NCBI GenBank assembly: GCA_028869255.1 | Contig: CP110972.1 | Location: 811,001 to 875,000, forward strand | DNA: 64,000 nt | Direction: 5' to 3' | Source: Pseudomonas poae | GTDB lineage: Bacteria > Pseudomonadota > Gammaproteobacteria > Pseudomonadales > Pseudomonadaceae | Shown: positions 1 to 9,784 of the stretch, in pieces | Layout: every line of letters begins with the position of its first letter | How positions within the stretch are numbered: position 1 is the stretch's first letter | Made by a program: the position numbers and the translations under genes | The notes under the pieces: generated by a model | Told to the model about the DNA's origin: nothing | The model's database searches: none | What the model saw: the letters and a program-made list of their open reading frames with translations, nothing else

Positions 1-1
1 G

Positions 2-247
<246 letters not shown>

Positions 248-1363
248 GTGGCCACTTTGAAACTCAAACAGCTGATGGCGGCGGCACTCCTGCTGAGCTT
301 GAGCGCAGTTGCCCAGGCCGAACGCCTGAAAGACATCGCCAGCATCTCCGGCGTGCGTTCCAACCAGTTGATCGGCTACGGCTTGGTCGTGGGGCTCAAC
401 GGTACGGGTGACCAGACCACCCAGACCCCGTTCACCCTGCAGACCTTCAACAACATGCTCTCGCAGTTCGGCATCAAGGTGCCGGCGGGTTCGGGCAACG
501 TGCAGCTCAAAAACGTCGCGGCCGTGTCGATCAGTGCCGACTTGCCGGCGTTCTCCAAGCCGGGGCAGGTGGTGGATATCACCGTGTCGTCCATCGGTAA
601 CTCGAAAAGCCTGCGTGGCGGCACCTTGCTGATGACGCCGCTCAAAGGTATCGACGGCAACGTCTACGCCATCGCCCAGGGCAACCTGGTGGTCGGTGGT
701 TTTGACGCCGAGGGCCGTGACGGTTCGAAGATCACCGTGAACGTGCCGTCGGCCGGTCGTATTCCCGGCGGCGCCACGGTTGAACGCACCGTGCCGAGCG
801 GTTTCAACCAGGGCAACAGCCTGACCTTGAACCTCAACCGCTCCGACTTCACTACCGCCAAGCGCGTGGTCGACAAGATCAACGACATGCTCGGCCCTGG
901 CGTGGCCCAGGCCATCGACGGCGGCTCGATCCGCGTCACCGCGCCGCTCGACCCAAGCCAGCGTGTCGACTACCTGTCGATCCTGGAAAACCTCGAAGTC
1001 GACCCGGGCCAAGCAGTGGCCAAGGTCATCATCAATTCGCGTACCGGTACCATCGTGATCGGCCAGAACGTCAAGGTCTCGCCGGCGGCGGTGACCCACG
1101 GCAGCCTGACCGTGACCATCACCGAAGACCCGATCGTCAGCCAGCCTGGGCCGTTGTCCAATGGCCAGACAGCGGTCGTGCCGCGCTCGCGGGTGAATGC
1201 TCAGCAAGAAGCCAAGCCGATGTTCAAGTTCGGCCCCGGCACCACCCTGGATGAGATTGTCCGTGCGGTGAACCAGGTGGGCGCAGCCCCAGGCGACTTG
1301 ATGGCGATCCTCGAAGCTCTGAAACAGGCCGGCGCTTTGCAAGCCGACCTGATCGTGATCTGA
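248..1363 (+). CDS. flgI: Flagellar P-ring protein FlgI
   Basis: FlgI polymerises in the periplasm into the P-ring that surrounds the distal rod in peptidoglycan. The 371-residue product starts with a Sec signal peptide (hydrophobic [16 protein letters not shown], cleavage likely after AQA). The mature protein begins [21 protein letters not shown], typical of the family, and the C-terminus ends LIVI. The GTG at 248 abuts the flgH stop but has no clear Shine-Dalgarno. A TTG at 257, preceded by AGGTGG, would give a protein three residues shorter and is a reasonable alternative start. Length and sequence are those of an intact FlgI. Confidence 0.95.
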   Translation: MATLKLKQLMAAALLLSLSAVAQAERLKDIASISGVRSNQLIGYGLVVGLNGTGDQTTQTPFTLQTFNNMLSQFGIKVPAGSGNVQLKNVAAVSISADLPAFSKPGQVVDITVSSIGNSKSLRGGTLLMTPLKGIDGNVYAIAQGNLVVGGFDAEGRDGSKITVNVPSAGRIPGGATVERTVPSGFNQGNSLTLNLNRSDFTTAKRVVDKINDMLGPGVAQAIDGGSIRVTAPLDPSQRVDYLSILENLEVDPGQAVAKVIINSRTGTIVIGQNVKVSPAAVTHGSLTVTITEDPIVSQPGPLSNGQTAVVPRSRVNAQQEAKPMFKFGPGTTLDEIVRAVNQVGAAPGDLMAILEALKQAGALQADLIVI

Positions 1364-1367
1364 GACC

Positions 1368-2633
1368 ATGGCCATGGATATGCGCAAGAGCGGGATCACC
1401 AGCACGGCGGACTCGGGGTCCTACTCCGACCTGAACCGGCTTAATCAGCTCAAGGTCGGCGCCGACAAGAACAGCGAAGGCAACATGCGCAAAGTGGCGC
1501 AGGAGTTCGAGTCGCTGTTCTTGAGCGAGATGCTCAAGTCGATGCGTTCGGCCACCGAGGCCCTGGGCAAGGACAACCCGCTGAACACCCCTGCGGCCAA
1601 GCAGTACCAGGAAATGTACGACCAGCAGCTGGCGGTTTCGATGTCTCGCGAAGGCGGCGGTATTGGCCTGGCCGATGTGCTGATGCGCCAGATGCAGAAG
1701 AACAAGCCGGTGGCTGCCGAGGCGGCCACCTTGCAAGGCCCGGCCGCCGCAGAGCCTGCGAAGAAAGTCGATGTGCCTACGCCGATTGCCGCCGGCACTC
1801 AGGCCGAAGGCCCGCTGGGCCGTTCCAATGGCCAGCGCCCGCTGTGGGCTTACCGTGTGGAAGTGCCCGCAGGCACCAGCGCCCACAGCAACGATATGGC
1901 GCTGATGAACCAGCGTCGTATCGCCTTGCCAAGCAAGCTGACTGATCGGCTGTTGGCCGGGATCGTGCCGAGCACGGACGCCGCCACCGTGGCCCCGGCC
2001 GCGCCGCTGCGTAACAGCGCCGCCGCCGACACTGTGATCAATAGCACTGCGCGCACCTTTGCCGTGCCCAGCGGGGGCATGCAGGTCTACGGCCGCGCCG
2101 TGGCCCAGCCACCGTTGGCGCCGGCGAAAAAGGCTTTCAGCTCGCAGGATGAGTTTGTCGCCACCATGTTGCCGATGGCCAAGGCGGCCGCCGCACGTAT
2201 TGGCGTCGACCCGAAATACCTGGTAGCCCAGGCGGCGCTGGAAACCGGTTGGGGCAAATCGGTGATGCGCGCCGAGGACGGCAGCAGCAGCCACAACCTG
2301 TTCGGCATCAAAGCCGGTCAGAGCTGGCAGGGCGGCCAGGCCCGGGCGATCACCAGCGAGTTTCGTGATGGGGCGATGGTCAAGGAAACGGCGCAGTTCC
2401 GTTCCTACGATTCGTACCAGGACAGCTTCCATGACCTCGTGACGTTGCTGCAAAGCAATGATCGCTATAAAGAAGTTGTGAAGTCGGCCGACAACCCGGA
2501 ACAGTTTGTACGCGAGTTGCAGAAAGCCGGTTATGCAACCGACCCGGACTACGCCAGCAAGATTTCGCAGATCGCCAAAACGATGAACAGTTACCAGAAC
2601 TACGCTGCCGCTGGCGCAACCACACATTTATAA
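1368..2633 (+). CDS. flgJ: Rod assembly protein / peptidoglycan hydrolase FlgJ
   Basis: FlgJ caps the growing rod and opens the peptidoglycan layer for it. The 421-residue protein has the N-terminal rod-binding domain (KVAQEFESLFLSEMLKSMR, about residues 43-61), a variable Ala/Pro-rich linker around residues 110-260, and a C-terminal glucosaminidase domain. The hydrolase begins near 'FVATMLPMAKAAAARIGVDPKYLVAQAALETGWG', and its Glu in 'AALETGWG' is the expected catalytic acid. It lies 4 bp after flgI and 10 bp before flgK. Start ATG 1368 is used; in-frame ATGs at 1374 and 1380 are alternatives. Confidence 0.94.
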   Translation: MAMDMRKSGITSTADSGSYSDLNRLNQLKVGADKNSEGNMRKVAQEFESLFLSEMLKSMRSATEALGKDNPLNTPAAKQYQEMYDQQLAVSMSREGGGIGLADVLMRQMQKNKPVAAEAATLQGPAAAEPAKKVDVPTPIAAGTQAEGPLGRSNGQRPLWAYRVEVPAGTSAHSNDMALMNQRRIALPSKLTDRLLAGIVPSTDAATVAPAAPLRNSAAADTVINSTARTFAVPSGGMQVYGRAVAQPPLAPAKKAFSSQDEFVATMLPMAKAAAARIGVDPKYLVAQAALETGWGKSVMRAEDGSSSHNLFGIKAGQSWQGGQARAITSEFRDGAMVKETAQFRSYDSYQDSFHDLVTLLQSNDRYKEVVKSADNPEQFVRELQKAGYATDPDYASKISQIAKTMNSYQNYAAAGATTHL

Positions 2634-2643
2634 GGTCTGAACC

Positions 2644-4698
2644 ATGAGTTTGCTCAGTATCGGGATGTCAGGGCTCAATGCCGCTCAAGGATCGTTGTCG
2701 GTCTTGAGTAATAACATTGCCAACGCCAATACCGCGGGCTATTCGCGTCAGCAGACCACCCAGAACGCAACTGCGTCGAACCAGTTCGGCGGCGTGTTCA
2801 TCGGCAGCGGTACTACCCTGGCCGACGTGCGCCGGGTGTACAACGAGTACCTGGACACGGCCTATCAGAACAGCACCTCGCTCAACAGCGATGCGGCGGC
2901 TTACCTGGACCAGGTCAGTGCCGTCGACAAAACCCTGTCGGACAAGACCACCGGCATGTCGGCCGTGCTCAGCTCGTTCTTCGCTGCCGTGCAGACCGCA
3001 GCAGCCAACCCGAGCGACACCTCGGCGCGCCAGATTCTGCTTACCAGCGCCCAGACCTTGAGCAACCGGTTCAACTCGATCTCCACCCAGCTGGGCCAGC
3101 AGAAAGAAACCATCAACAGCCAGTTGACCTCCATGAGCGACCAGGTCAACCAGTTGACCTCATCGATTGCCTCGCTCAACAAGCAGATCAACCAGGTGCA
3201 AGGCTCGTCGAACACCTCGCCGGCCAACCTGCTGGATGCGCGTGCCGAGGCCGTGCGCTCGCTCAATGAACTGATCGGCGTGACCGCCACTGAGAAAAAC
3301 GGCGTGTTCAGCGTCAGCACCGGCAGCGGTCAATCGCTGGTGTTGGGTGACCAGTCCAACACGATTTCCGCCGTGCCGAGCAAAAGCGACACCAGCCAGT
3401 ACACCATCCAGCTGAACATGGCCGGCAACACCGCAGTCGACCTGGGTAACGTGGTCAGTGGCGGCAGCATTGGTGGCCTGTTGCGCTACCGCAGCGACGT
3501 ATTGATGCCGGCGATCAACGACCTCGGTCGTATTGCCATCGTCACCTCCGACGCGATCAACAGCCAGCTCGGCCAGGGTGTTGACCTGAATGGTGAGTTC
3601 GGTGCGTCGATGTTCAAGGACATCAACAGCGCGGCGTCCATCGCCCTGCGCAGCCAGGCGGCGCAAGGCAACACGGGCGACGCCAACCTGGGCGTGACGA
3701 TTGAGGACAGCAGCAAGCTGACCAACTTCGACTACAAGGTCTCCTTCAACGACAGTACCAACCTCAACAAGGTCACCGTGCTGCGTTCCGACGGCAAGGC
3801 CATGGGCACTTATGACCTCAGCACCACGCCGCCTCCGGTCATCGACGGGTTCACCCTGGCGGTCAACAACGGCGCGGTGGGGGTCAAGGCCGGCGACAGT
3901 TTCAAAGTCAGCCCGACCGCCAACGGCGCCAAGGAAATCGGCACCGTGCTCACCGACCCGAGCAAGATTGCGTTTGCCGCGCCGTTGCTGGGCGAAGCCG
4001 GCAAGACCAACGAGGGCACCGGCACGTTCACGCCGCCGACCCTGACGGTGCCTATCGACATCCAGGGCGGCGCCGACGCTGCACAGCTGCGTGTCGGTAT
4101 TGCCAACTCGATGCCGGTGAAGATGGTGTTCGGCGACACGGCGGCCGATGGCACGCAGAGCTACACCCTGAGTAACTCCAAGGGTGAGTCTATCGGGTCG
4201 GGCACTATCGTCCCGGGCCAGGCCAACAAGATCACCATCAGCGTACCGATGCGTGATGCCAACGGCACCTTGTTGAACCCGGCCAAGAGCTTCAGTTTCG
4301 ACACCACCGTGGCCGGTTCGCCGACCAAGGGCGACAGCACCTCGTTTTCGTTCAATGCCTCTGGCAAGTCCGACAACCGCAACGCCCAGGAACTGATCAA
4401 CCTGCAAACCAAGGCGACCGTGGGGCAGGCGGCGGACGGCAGTGGCGGCACCAGCCTGATCGGGGCCAACAGCAAGTTGGTGTCGACCGTCGGCGCCAAG
4501 GCCGCAGCGGCCACCACGGACACCACGGCCACCAACGCGCTGTTGACGGCCAACAAGAATGCGCGCAATTCGGTGTCCCAGGTCAACCTGGACGAAGAGG
4601 CGGGCGACATGATCAAGTTCCAGCAGTACTACACCGCGTCGTCGCAGATCATCAAGGCTGCGCAAGAAACCTTCAGTACGCTGATCAATAGTCTTTAA
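2644..4698 (+). CDS. flgK: Flagellar hook-filament junction protein FlgK (HAP1)
   Basis: FlgK is the first hook-associated protein and joins hook to filament. The 684-residue product has the N-terminal rod/hook signature (LLSIGMSGLNAAQGSLSVLS, then NNIANANTAGYSRQ) and the C-terminal FlgK coiled region (NLDEEAGDMIKFQQYYTASS, then QIIKAAQETFSTLINSL). The central part is variable and makes the protein longer than enteric FlgK (about 550 residues), as is common in Pseudomonas. Export would be by the flagellar type III system, probably with an FlgN chaperone encoded elsewhere. It sits between flgJ (10 bp) and flgL (14 bp). Confidence 0.96.
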   Translation: MSLLSIGMSGLNAAQGSLSVLSNNIANANTAGYSRQQTTQNATASNQFGGVFIGSGTTLADVRRVYNEYLDTAYQNSTSLNSDAAAYLDQVSAVDKTLSDKTTGMSAVLSSFFAAVQTAAANPSDTSARQILLTSAQTLSNRFNSISTQLGQQKETINSQLTSMSDQVNQLTSSIASLNKQINQVQGSSNTSPANLLDARAEAVRSLNELIGVTATEKNGVFSVSTGSGQSLVLGDQSNTISAVPSKSDTSQYTIQLNMAGNTAVDLGNVVSGGSIGGLLRYRSDVLMPAINDLGRIAIVTSDAINSQLGQGVDLNGEFGASMFKDINSAASIALRSQAAQGNTGDANLGVTIEDSSKLTNFDYKVSFNDSTNLNKVTVLRSDGKAMGTYDLSTTPPPVIDGFTLAVNNGAVGVKAGDSFKVSPTANGAKEIGTVLTDPSKIAFAAPLLGEAGKTNEGTGTFTPPTLTVPIDIQGGADAAQLRVGIANSMPVKMVFGDTAADGTQSYTLSNSKGESIGSGTIVPGQANKITISVPMRDANGTLLNPAKSFSFDTTVAGSPTKGDSTSFSFNASGKSDNRNAQELINLQTKATVGQAADGSGGTSLIGANSKLVSTVGAKAAAATTDTTATNALLTANKNARNSVSQVNLDEEAGDMIKFQQYYTASSQIIKAAQETFSTLINSL

Positions 4699-4712
4699 GG
4701 GAGTCTGGGACG

Positions 4713-6350
4713 ATGCGCATTTCTACTCAGCAGTATTTCGACACCAGTGCCAGCAAGTATCAGAACAACTATTCCGGCGTGGTCAAGGCCCAGGAACAGG
4801 CGAGCTCCGGCGTGCGTGTACAGACCGCCGCGGATGATCCGGTTGCCGCGCAGCGCCTGCTGATGCTGCAACAGCAAAAAGACATGCTCAGCCAGTACAG
4901 CGGCAACATCACCACGTTGAAAAGCTCGCTGACCAACGAAGAAAGTATTCTGGACTCGCTCAATACCGCACTGGAGGCCGGCAAGCAGCTGGCCCTGCGT
5001 GCCGGTGGCGTGACCAGCGATGCGGACCGCAAATCCATCTCGGTCGAGATCGGCGCTCTGGAGGAGCAGGTACTGGGCCTGCTCAACAGCAAGGATGCGG
5101 CGGGTAACTACCTGTTCTCCGGCTCCAAGACCCAGACGCCACCGTACACGCGCAACAACGACGGTACCTACACCTATCAGGGCGATGAAAACGCGCTGAG
5201 CCTGCAGGTCTCCCAGACGCTGACGGTGAGCATGGGCGACACCGGCAAAAACATTCTGGAAGGCGCGATCAATACCAGCCGTACCCAGGCCGGCTACATT
5301 GCGCCTACCGCTGCGCCTGTGCCGCCGGCGATCTCGCCGCCGCTGGTGAATGACAAAAAGGTCGCGATTTCGGCCGGCCTGGTGACCTCGGGCACCGACT
5401 ACACCAAGCAGTTTTCCGATGGTCAGCCGTACAAGGTGACCTTTACCAGCAGCACCCAGTACGTTGTCACCGACAAGGACAACAACGACATTACGTCGCA
5501 GCTGCCGGGCAACGGTACGTTCGACTCCACCAAAGAGGGCAGCGCGAGCATCAACGTGCGTGGGGTCAAGTTCGATATCACCGTGGACCTCACCAATACC
5601 GCCACCGGGCCTGACGCCGATGCGCTGGTCAAAGGCCGTGAGTTCAGCCTGGCGGCCAAGCCCGATACGTTCAACGTTGCCCGTACCGCGAGCAACACCT
5701 CTGCCGCGCAATTGGTCAATGGCACCGTCAGCAGCCCGACTGACTATGCCAACACCTTCCCGGGTAACAGCGGGATCCTGATCAAGTTCGATGACACCGA
5801 CCCGAATGCCTATAAGGTGTATGCCCAGCCGTATACCGCCAACAGCAAGCCGATTGTCGACAATGGCGTAGTTACCCCCGGCACGCCGCCGGCCCCGAAT
5901 ACGATCACGGCGGCAGGCGTCACCTTTGAGCTCAGTGGCACCCCGAACGTTGGCGATCAGTTTTCGGTGGGTAACAGCACCCAGAAAACCCAGAACGCCC
6001 TCGACACCCTGAGCCAGCTGCGCCAGGCCCTGGAGCAGCCGGCCGACGGTATTCCCGGGGCGCGGGTCAAGCTGCAGGATGCGCTGAACGCGGCGGTCAG
6101 CAACCTGGGCAACTCTTCCACCCAGTTGGACAACGTGCGCGGCTCCATCGGCGCGCGCCAGAATGCACTCGACGTGCAGTCCAGCGAAAACACCAGCATC
6201 GGCTTGGCCAATACCACCACCATGAGTGCGCTGGCCAACATCGACATGGGCGAGGCGGCGATCAACCTGACCATGCAGCAAACCATGCTCGAAGCCTCGC
6301 AGCTGGCGTTTGTGAAAGTCTCGCAGTTGAGCCTGTTCAACAAGATGTAA
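4713..6350 (+). CDS. flgL: Flagellar hook-filament junction protein FlgL (HAP3)
   Basis: FlgL is the second junction protein, placed between FlgK and the flagellin filament. The N-terminus (MRISTQQYFDTSASKYQNNY) and the helical D0/D1 segments resemble flagellin, with the 'DDPVAAQRLLMLQQQ' motif near residue 40. The C-terminus (MSALANIDMGEAAINLTMQQ ... LSLFNKM) is the matching D0/D1 half. At 545 residues it is longer than enteric FlgL (about 317) because of a large variable centre of roughly residues 140-440. It is the last gene of the flg run and is followed by a terminator. Confidence 0.95.
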   Translation: MRISTQQYFDTSASKYQNNYSGVVKAQEQASSGVRVQTAADDPVAAQRLLMLQQQKDMLSQYSGNITTLKSSLTNEESILDSLNTALEAGKQLALRAGGVTSDADRKSISVEIGALEEQVLGLLNSKDAAGNYLFSGSKTQTPPYTRNNDGTYTYQGDENALSLQVSQTLTVSMGDTGKNILEGAINTSRTQAGYIAPTAAPVPPAISPPLVNDKKVAISAGLVTSGTDYTKQFSDGQPYKVTFTSSTQYVVTDKDNNDITSQLPGNGTFDSTKEGSASINVRGVKFDITVDLTNTATGPDADALVKGREFSLAAKPDTFNVARTASNTSAAQLVNGTVSSPTDYANTFPGNSGILIKFDDTDPNAYKVYAQPYTANSKPIVDNGVVTPGTPPAPNTITAAGVTFELSGTPNVGDQFSVGNSTQKTQNALDTLSQLRQALEQPADGIPGARVKLQDALNAAVSNLGNSSTQLDNVRGSIGARQNALDVQSSENTSIGLANTTTMSALANIDMGEAAINLTMQQTMLEASQLAFVKVSQLSLFNKM

Positions 6351-6367
6351 GCGGCGGCACGTCAAGC

Positions 6368-6404
6368 GGCCCAGTCTGGAAGCAGGCTGGGCCGTTGTCG
6401 TTTT
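6368..6404 (+). terminator. Rho-independent terminator after flgL
   Basis: An inverted repeat GGCCCAG (6368-6374) / CTGGGCC (6387-6393) is followed by a T-rich tract. It lies 18 bp after the flgL stop. It would end the flg transcript and separate it from the ketoacyl synthase gene. The remaining 6405-6626 is A/T-rich upstream DNA in which I could not identify a convincing sigma-54 or sigma-28 promoter. Confidence 0.75.
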
Positions 6405-6626
6405 CGCGGTTTAATTGTTTGAAGGTTTTGCATAAAGCACACAAAATTGAGTGACCTGTGAGTCATAAAGCGCATCTTCACTGTATCGTGTGAAAAGGAT
6501 AAGTCGTCACAGGGTCCATGCACGGCGGCTTTCAGCGGGATTTTTATGGGGTTATCCCCTTTATTGTCAGCACCCCAGGCGTCGTCCGCGGGGTGTTCTC
6601 CAGCTATTTAGTATTGGGAAGCCACA

Positions 6627-7556
6627 ATGATTGGCATAAAAAGCATCGCCAGTTACGTGCCGGCAGACGGGATCGATAACTACGCCCAGGGTGCCAAATT
6701 CGCCAAGGATGAAGAGTTCATCATTGGCAAGATCGGGTCGGCGTTTTTGCCGCGCAAGGAAGCTGCGCAGGAAACCTCCGATCTGTGTGTCGAGGCGGTC
6801 AACGCTTTGTTTGCCAATAACCCGCAGTTGAAGCGCGAGTCCATCGACGCGCTGATCGTCGTCACCCAGAACGGCGACGAAGAGGGTTTGCCCCACACCG
6901 CTGCCATCGTCCAAGACAAACTGGGCCTGCCGACCCATGTCGCCGCCTTTGATATTTCCCTGGGCTGCTCCGGCTACGTCTACGGCATCTACGCGATGAA
7001 GGGCTTTATGGAAGCCGCCGGCCTGAAAAACGGCCTGTTGATCACCGCTGACCCGTATTCGAAGATCGTCGACCCAGAAGACCGCAACACCACCATGCTG
7101 TTTGGCGACGCCGCCACCGCCACCTGGATGGGCGAAGATGCGCCGTGGTTGTTGGGCAAGTCCAAGTTCGGCACCGACGGTTCCGGCGCGCCGCACCTGA
7201 AGGTCAGCGATGGCGTGTTCTTCATGAACGGCCGCCAGGTCTTCAACTTTGCCTTGCTCAAGGTGCCGGCGCATTTGCACGAGCTGCTTAACGAGTCGGA
7301 CCTCAAGGCTGACGATATCGACGCGTTCTGCATTCACCAGGGCAGTGCGGCAATTGTCGACGCCGTGGCGCGGCGCTTTGAAGATGCGCCGGTGGACAAG
7401 TTCATCAAGGACATGGTCGAGACCGGCAACACCGTGTCGTCGAGCATTCCGTTGCTGCTGGAAAAGCACGTGATGGACGCCACCTGGAAGCGCGTGGCAA
7501 TCAGCGGTTTTGGTGTGGGCCTGTCGTGGGGTTCGGCGATTCTCTATCGTCCGTGA
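6627..7556 (+). CDS. 3-oxoacyl-ACP synthase III-like protein (FabH family) in the flagellar locus
   Basis: The 309-residue protein is a thiolase-fold condensing enzyme of the KAS III/FabH family. The triad is intact by position: Cys114 in 'SLGCSGYVYG', His237 in 'FCIHQGSA' and Asn268 in 'GNTVSSS'. Such enzymes condense an acyl-CoA or acyl-ACP with malonyl-ACP. The gene is a single unit between terminators at 6368 and 7579, between flgL and fliC. In other Pseudomonas the flagellin-glycosylation genes sit at this place, so a role in making a modification group for flagellin is possible but inferred. No glycosyltransferase is present in the window. The acyl substrate cannot be read from sequence. 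Confidence 0.85.
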   Translation: MIGIKSIASYVPADGIDNYAQGAKFAKDEEFIIGKIGSAFLPRKEAAQETSDLCVEAVNALFANNPQLKRESIDALIVVTQNGDEEGLPHTAAIVQDKLGLPTHVAAFDISLGCSGYVYGIYAMKGFMEAAGLKNGLLITADPYSKIVDPEDRNTTMLFGDAATATWMGEDAPWLLGKSKFGTDGSGAPHLKVSDGVFFMNGRQVFNFALLKVPAHLHELLNESDLKADDIDAFCIHQGSAAIVDAVARRFEDAPVDKFIKDMVETGNTVSSSIPLLLEKHVMDATWKRVAISGFGVGLSWGSAILYRP

Positions 7557-7578
7557 TGCCTTGATAGCCCGCACAACA

Positions 7579-7615
7579 AAACGCCGATGATCTTTCGATC
7601 ATCGGCGTTTTTTAT
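7579..7615 (+). terminator. Rho-independent terminator after the KAS III-like gene
   Basis: A strong hairpin, ACGCCGATGATC / GATCATCGGCGT with a TTTC loop, is followed by TTTTTTAT. It lies about 25 bp after the stop at 7556 and isolates this gene from fliC. Confidence 0.9.
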
Positions 7616-7715
7616 TTGGCGCCAGAAAAGCCAATGAATACTGGGATTTTCACCTGCGTAAACCCTTGAATTACAAGGGGTGGCACCGCGCCAGCAAAAA
7701 AATCGAAAAAAATCC

Positions 7716-7742
7716 TCAAGCAACCGGCTACCACGACGATAA
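7716..7742 (+). promoter_or_regulatory. Sigma-28 (FliA) promoter of fliC
   Basis: TCAAG (7716-7720), a 14-bp spacer and GACGATAA (7735-7742) match the Pseudomonas FliA consensus TCAAG-N14/15-GCCGATAA with one mismatch. It lies 80 bp upstream of the flagellin start. The identical spacing recurs upstream of cheV at 52424. Assignment is by consensus match. Confidence 0.8.
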
Positions 7743-7821
7743 CTATTACGTAGGTTCTCAGGCCACACCCGGCGGTTGCCAGGGCCGGAAGCCGCAGTAT
7801 CCATCCAACGAGGATTTCGTC

Positions 7822-9279
7822 ATGGCTTTAACAGTAAACACCAACATTGCTTCGATCACTACTCAGAGCAACCTGAACAAAGCTGGCGGCGCCCTGGCCA
7901 CTTCTATGCAGCGCCTGTCTTCCGGCCTGCGTATCAACAGCGCTAAAGACGACGCTGCCGGCCTGCAGATCGCTAACCGCCTGACCAGCCAAATCAACGG
8001 CCTGGGCCAAGCAGTCAAAAACGTGAACGACGGTATCTCGATCGCTCAGACCGCTGAAGGCGCGATGCAGGCTTCGACCGACATCCTGCAAAAAATGCGT
8101 ACCCTGGCTCTGTCTTCCGCTACTGGCTCGCTCAGCCCTGACGACCGTAAGTCGAACAACGACGAATACCAGGCTCTGACTTCGGAACTGACCCGTATCT
8201 CGCAAACCACTACTTTCGGTGGCCAGAAGCTGCTGGACGGTTCGTACGGTACCAAAGCAATCCAGGTTGGCGCCAACGCTAACGAAACCATCAACCTGAG
8301 CCTGGAAAACGTTGCTGCTAACAACATCGGTTCCCAGCAGGTTAAATCGGTTGGCCTGACCCCTAGCGCTACCGGCCTGGCTGCTGGCTCCATCGCCATC
8401 ACCGGTAACGGTCAGTCGACTTCGGTTGCTGTCGCCGCCGGCGACTCTGCCAAGACTATCGCTGCTGGCCTGAACGGCGCCATCGGTGGCCTGAGCGCTA
8501 CTGCCAGCACCGAAGTTGAGTTCTCGGTAGACGAGACCAAGACCAAGGGCGCTACCGGCGTTCCGGCAAACTTCAGCATCGGCGTGGGTACCGCCAGCGT
8601 TAAGTTCGTAGGCGTAACCAGCACCGCTGACCTGGCTGACCAGTTGAAGTCCAACGCTGCCAAACTGGGCATCAGCGTTAACTACGACGAAGCCAAAGGC
8701 ACTCTGCAGGTTAAATCCGACTCCGGCGAAAACCTGAGCTTCACCAGTGACGCAGTGGGCGCTGACGCTGTTGGCATCAAAGTTAAAGACGGCTCTGGCG
8801 CATACGCTGCCACCGCTACTAACCTTGCCGCTGCTGCTGCCGGTGTAATCGTGGCAACTGGCCAGATCTCCCTGGATTCGGCTAAAGGCTACTCCCTGGC
8901 TAACGGCGCTACCGGTACTTCGGTAACCGACCTGTTCGGCGCAGCTCAGATCTCTTCCAAGAAGACTTCTGTTGCCGAAACCGACGTGACCGACGCCAAC
9001 AACGCTCAGAACGCCCTGGCTGTAATCGACAAAGCTATCGGCACCATCGACAGCGTGCGTTCGGGCCTGGGTGCTACCCAGAACCGTCTGACTACCACTG
9101 CAGACAACCTGCAGAACATTCAGAAGAACTCCACCGCTGCACGTTCCACCGTTCAGGACGTCGACTTCGCTTCCGAAACCGCCGAACTGACCAAGCAACA
9201 AACCCTGCAATCGGCTTCCACCGCGATCCTGTCGCAGGCTAACCAGCTGCCATCCGCTGTACTGAAGCTGCTTCAGTAA
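7822..9279 (+). CDS. fliC: Flagellin FliC
   Basis: FliC is the filament subunit. I start it at ATG 7822 (MALTVNTNIASITTQSNLNK), which is preceded by ACGAGG about 9 bp upstream. The longer open frame from 7666 overlaps the sigma-28 promoter and is not credible. The 485-residue product has the conserved N-terminal D0/D1 (LSSGLRINSAKDDAAGLQIA), a variable middle (about residues 180-390) and the conserved C-terminal D1/D0 (QDVDFASETAELTKQQ ... QANQLPSAVLKLLQ). Codon choice is strongly optimised (GCT, AAC, CGT, CTG), unlike its neighbours, as expected for a very highly expressed gene. It is transcribed from the FliA promoter and ended by the hairpin at 9298. Confidence 0.97.
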   Translation: MALTVNTNIASITTQSNLNKAGGALATSMQRLSSGLRINSAKDDAAGLQIANRLTSQINGLGQAVKNVNDGISIAQTAEGAMQASTDILQKMRTLALSSATGSLSPDDRKSNNDEYQALTSELTRISQTTTFGGQKLLDGSYGTKAIQVGANANETINLSLENVAANNIGSQQVKSVGLTPSATGLAAGSIAITGNGQSTSVAVAAGDSAKTIAAGLNGAIGGLSATASTEVEFSVDETKTKGATGVPANFSIGVGTASVKFVGVTSTADLADQLKSNAAKLGISVNYDEAKGTLQVKSDSGENLSFTSDAVGADAVGIKVKDGSGAYAATATNLAAAAAGVIVATGQISLDSAKGYSLANGATGTSVTDLFGAAQISSKKTSVAETDVTDANNAQNALAVIDKAIGTIDSVRSGLGATQNRLTTTADNLQNIQKNSTAARSTVQDVDFASETAELTKQQTLQSASTAILSQANQLPSAVLKLLQ

Positions 9280-9297
9280 TTCCAGCGCTTGGTAACT

Positions 9298-9337
9298 AAC
9301 GGAAGGGCGCGTCTACGTGCCCTTCCGTTTTTTCGGT
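9298..9337 (+). terminator. Rho-independent terminator after fliC
   Basis: ACGGAAGGGC / GCCCTTCCGT forms a GC-rich stem with a short loop, followed by TTTTTTC. It lies about 20 bp after the fliC stop. Read-through could still feed flaG, whose ribosome site begins just after it. Confidence 0.88.
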
Positions 9338-9353
9338 TTAGAGGAGATTGGAC

Positions 9354-9704
9354 ATGGACATGAGTGTAAAGCTGAGCCCGTCTTATCCGCCGGTTGCACC
9401 TCAAAGCGCACCTGCTCAGGTGGCAGCCGACAAAAGCGTCACTAAAGTCCTGGAAGCTCCCGCCATCGGCAAACAGCCGGAGCGCGCGGACCTGGAAAAA
9501 GCAGTCACCGATATGCGTGAGTTCGTTCAATCGACTCAGCGCAGTCTGGATTTTTCGATTGATGATTCCACCCACCGTGTGGTGGTCAAGGTCATCAATA
9601 CCGACAATGGTGAAGTGATTCGCCAGATTCCGTCGGAAACAGCATTGAAGCTGGCACAGAACCTTTCCAGCGCAAGCAACTTGTTGTTTGATGACAAGGT
9701 CTGA
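9354..9704 (+). CDS. flaG: FlaG family protein
   Basis: FlaG proteins are small proteins of polar-flagellum loci that affect filament length; their exact role is unsettled. The 116-residue product has a disordered Pro/Ala-rich N-terminus and the conserved C-terminal FlaG core: 'RSLDFSIDDSTHRVVVKVIN' followed by 'GEVIRQIPSETALKLAQ'. Start ATG 9354 is chosen because GAGGAG sits 7 bp upstream; a TTG at 9348 and an ATG at 9360 are alternatives. It lies between fliC and fliD, the usual position in Pseudomonas. Confidence 0.9.
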   Translation: MDMSVKLSPSYPPVAPQSAPAQVAADKSVTKVLEAPAIGKQPERADLEKAVTDMREFVQSTQRSLDFSIDDSTHRVVVKVINTDNGEVIRQIPSETALKLAQNLSSASNLLFDDKV

Positions 9705-9784
9705 GCTGGCATGAAACTTGTTGCTGTCATGGCTTGAGGCGTAATAAGTCAAGATAACGGCAGCCACCGAACAGGAGATAGATG

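Noticed and set aside
1224..2627. 467-codon open frame on the minus strand
   Set aside because: It is antisense to flgJ and the end of flgI; rich in His/Arg/Gly as usual for shadow frames.
7666..7821. N-terminal extension of flagellin from 7666
   Set aside because: The sigma-28 promoter lies inside it, and flagellin export needs the conserved MALTVNTN-type start at 7822.
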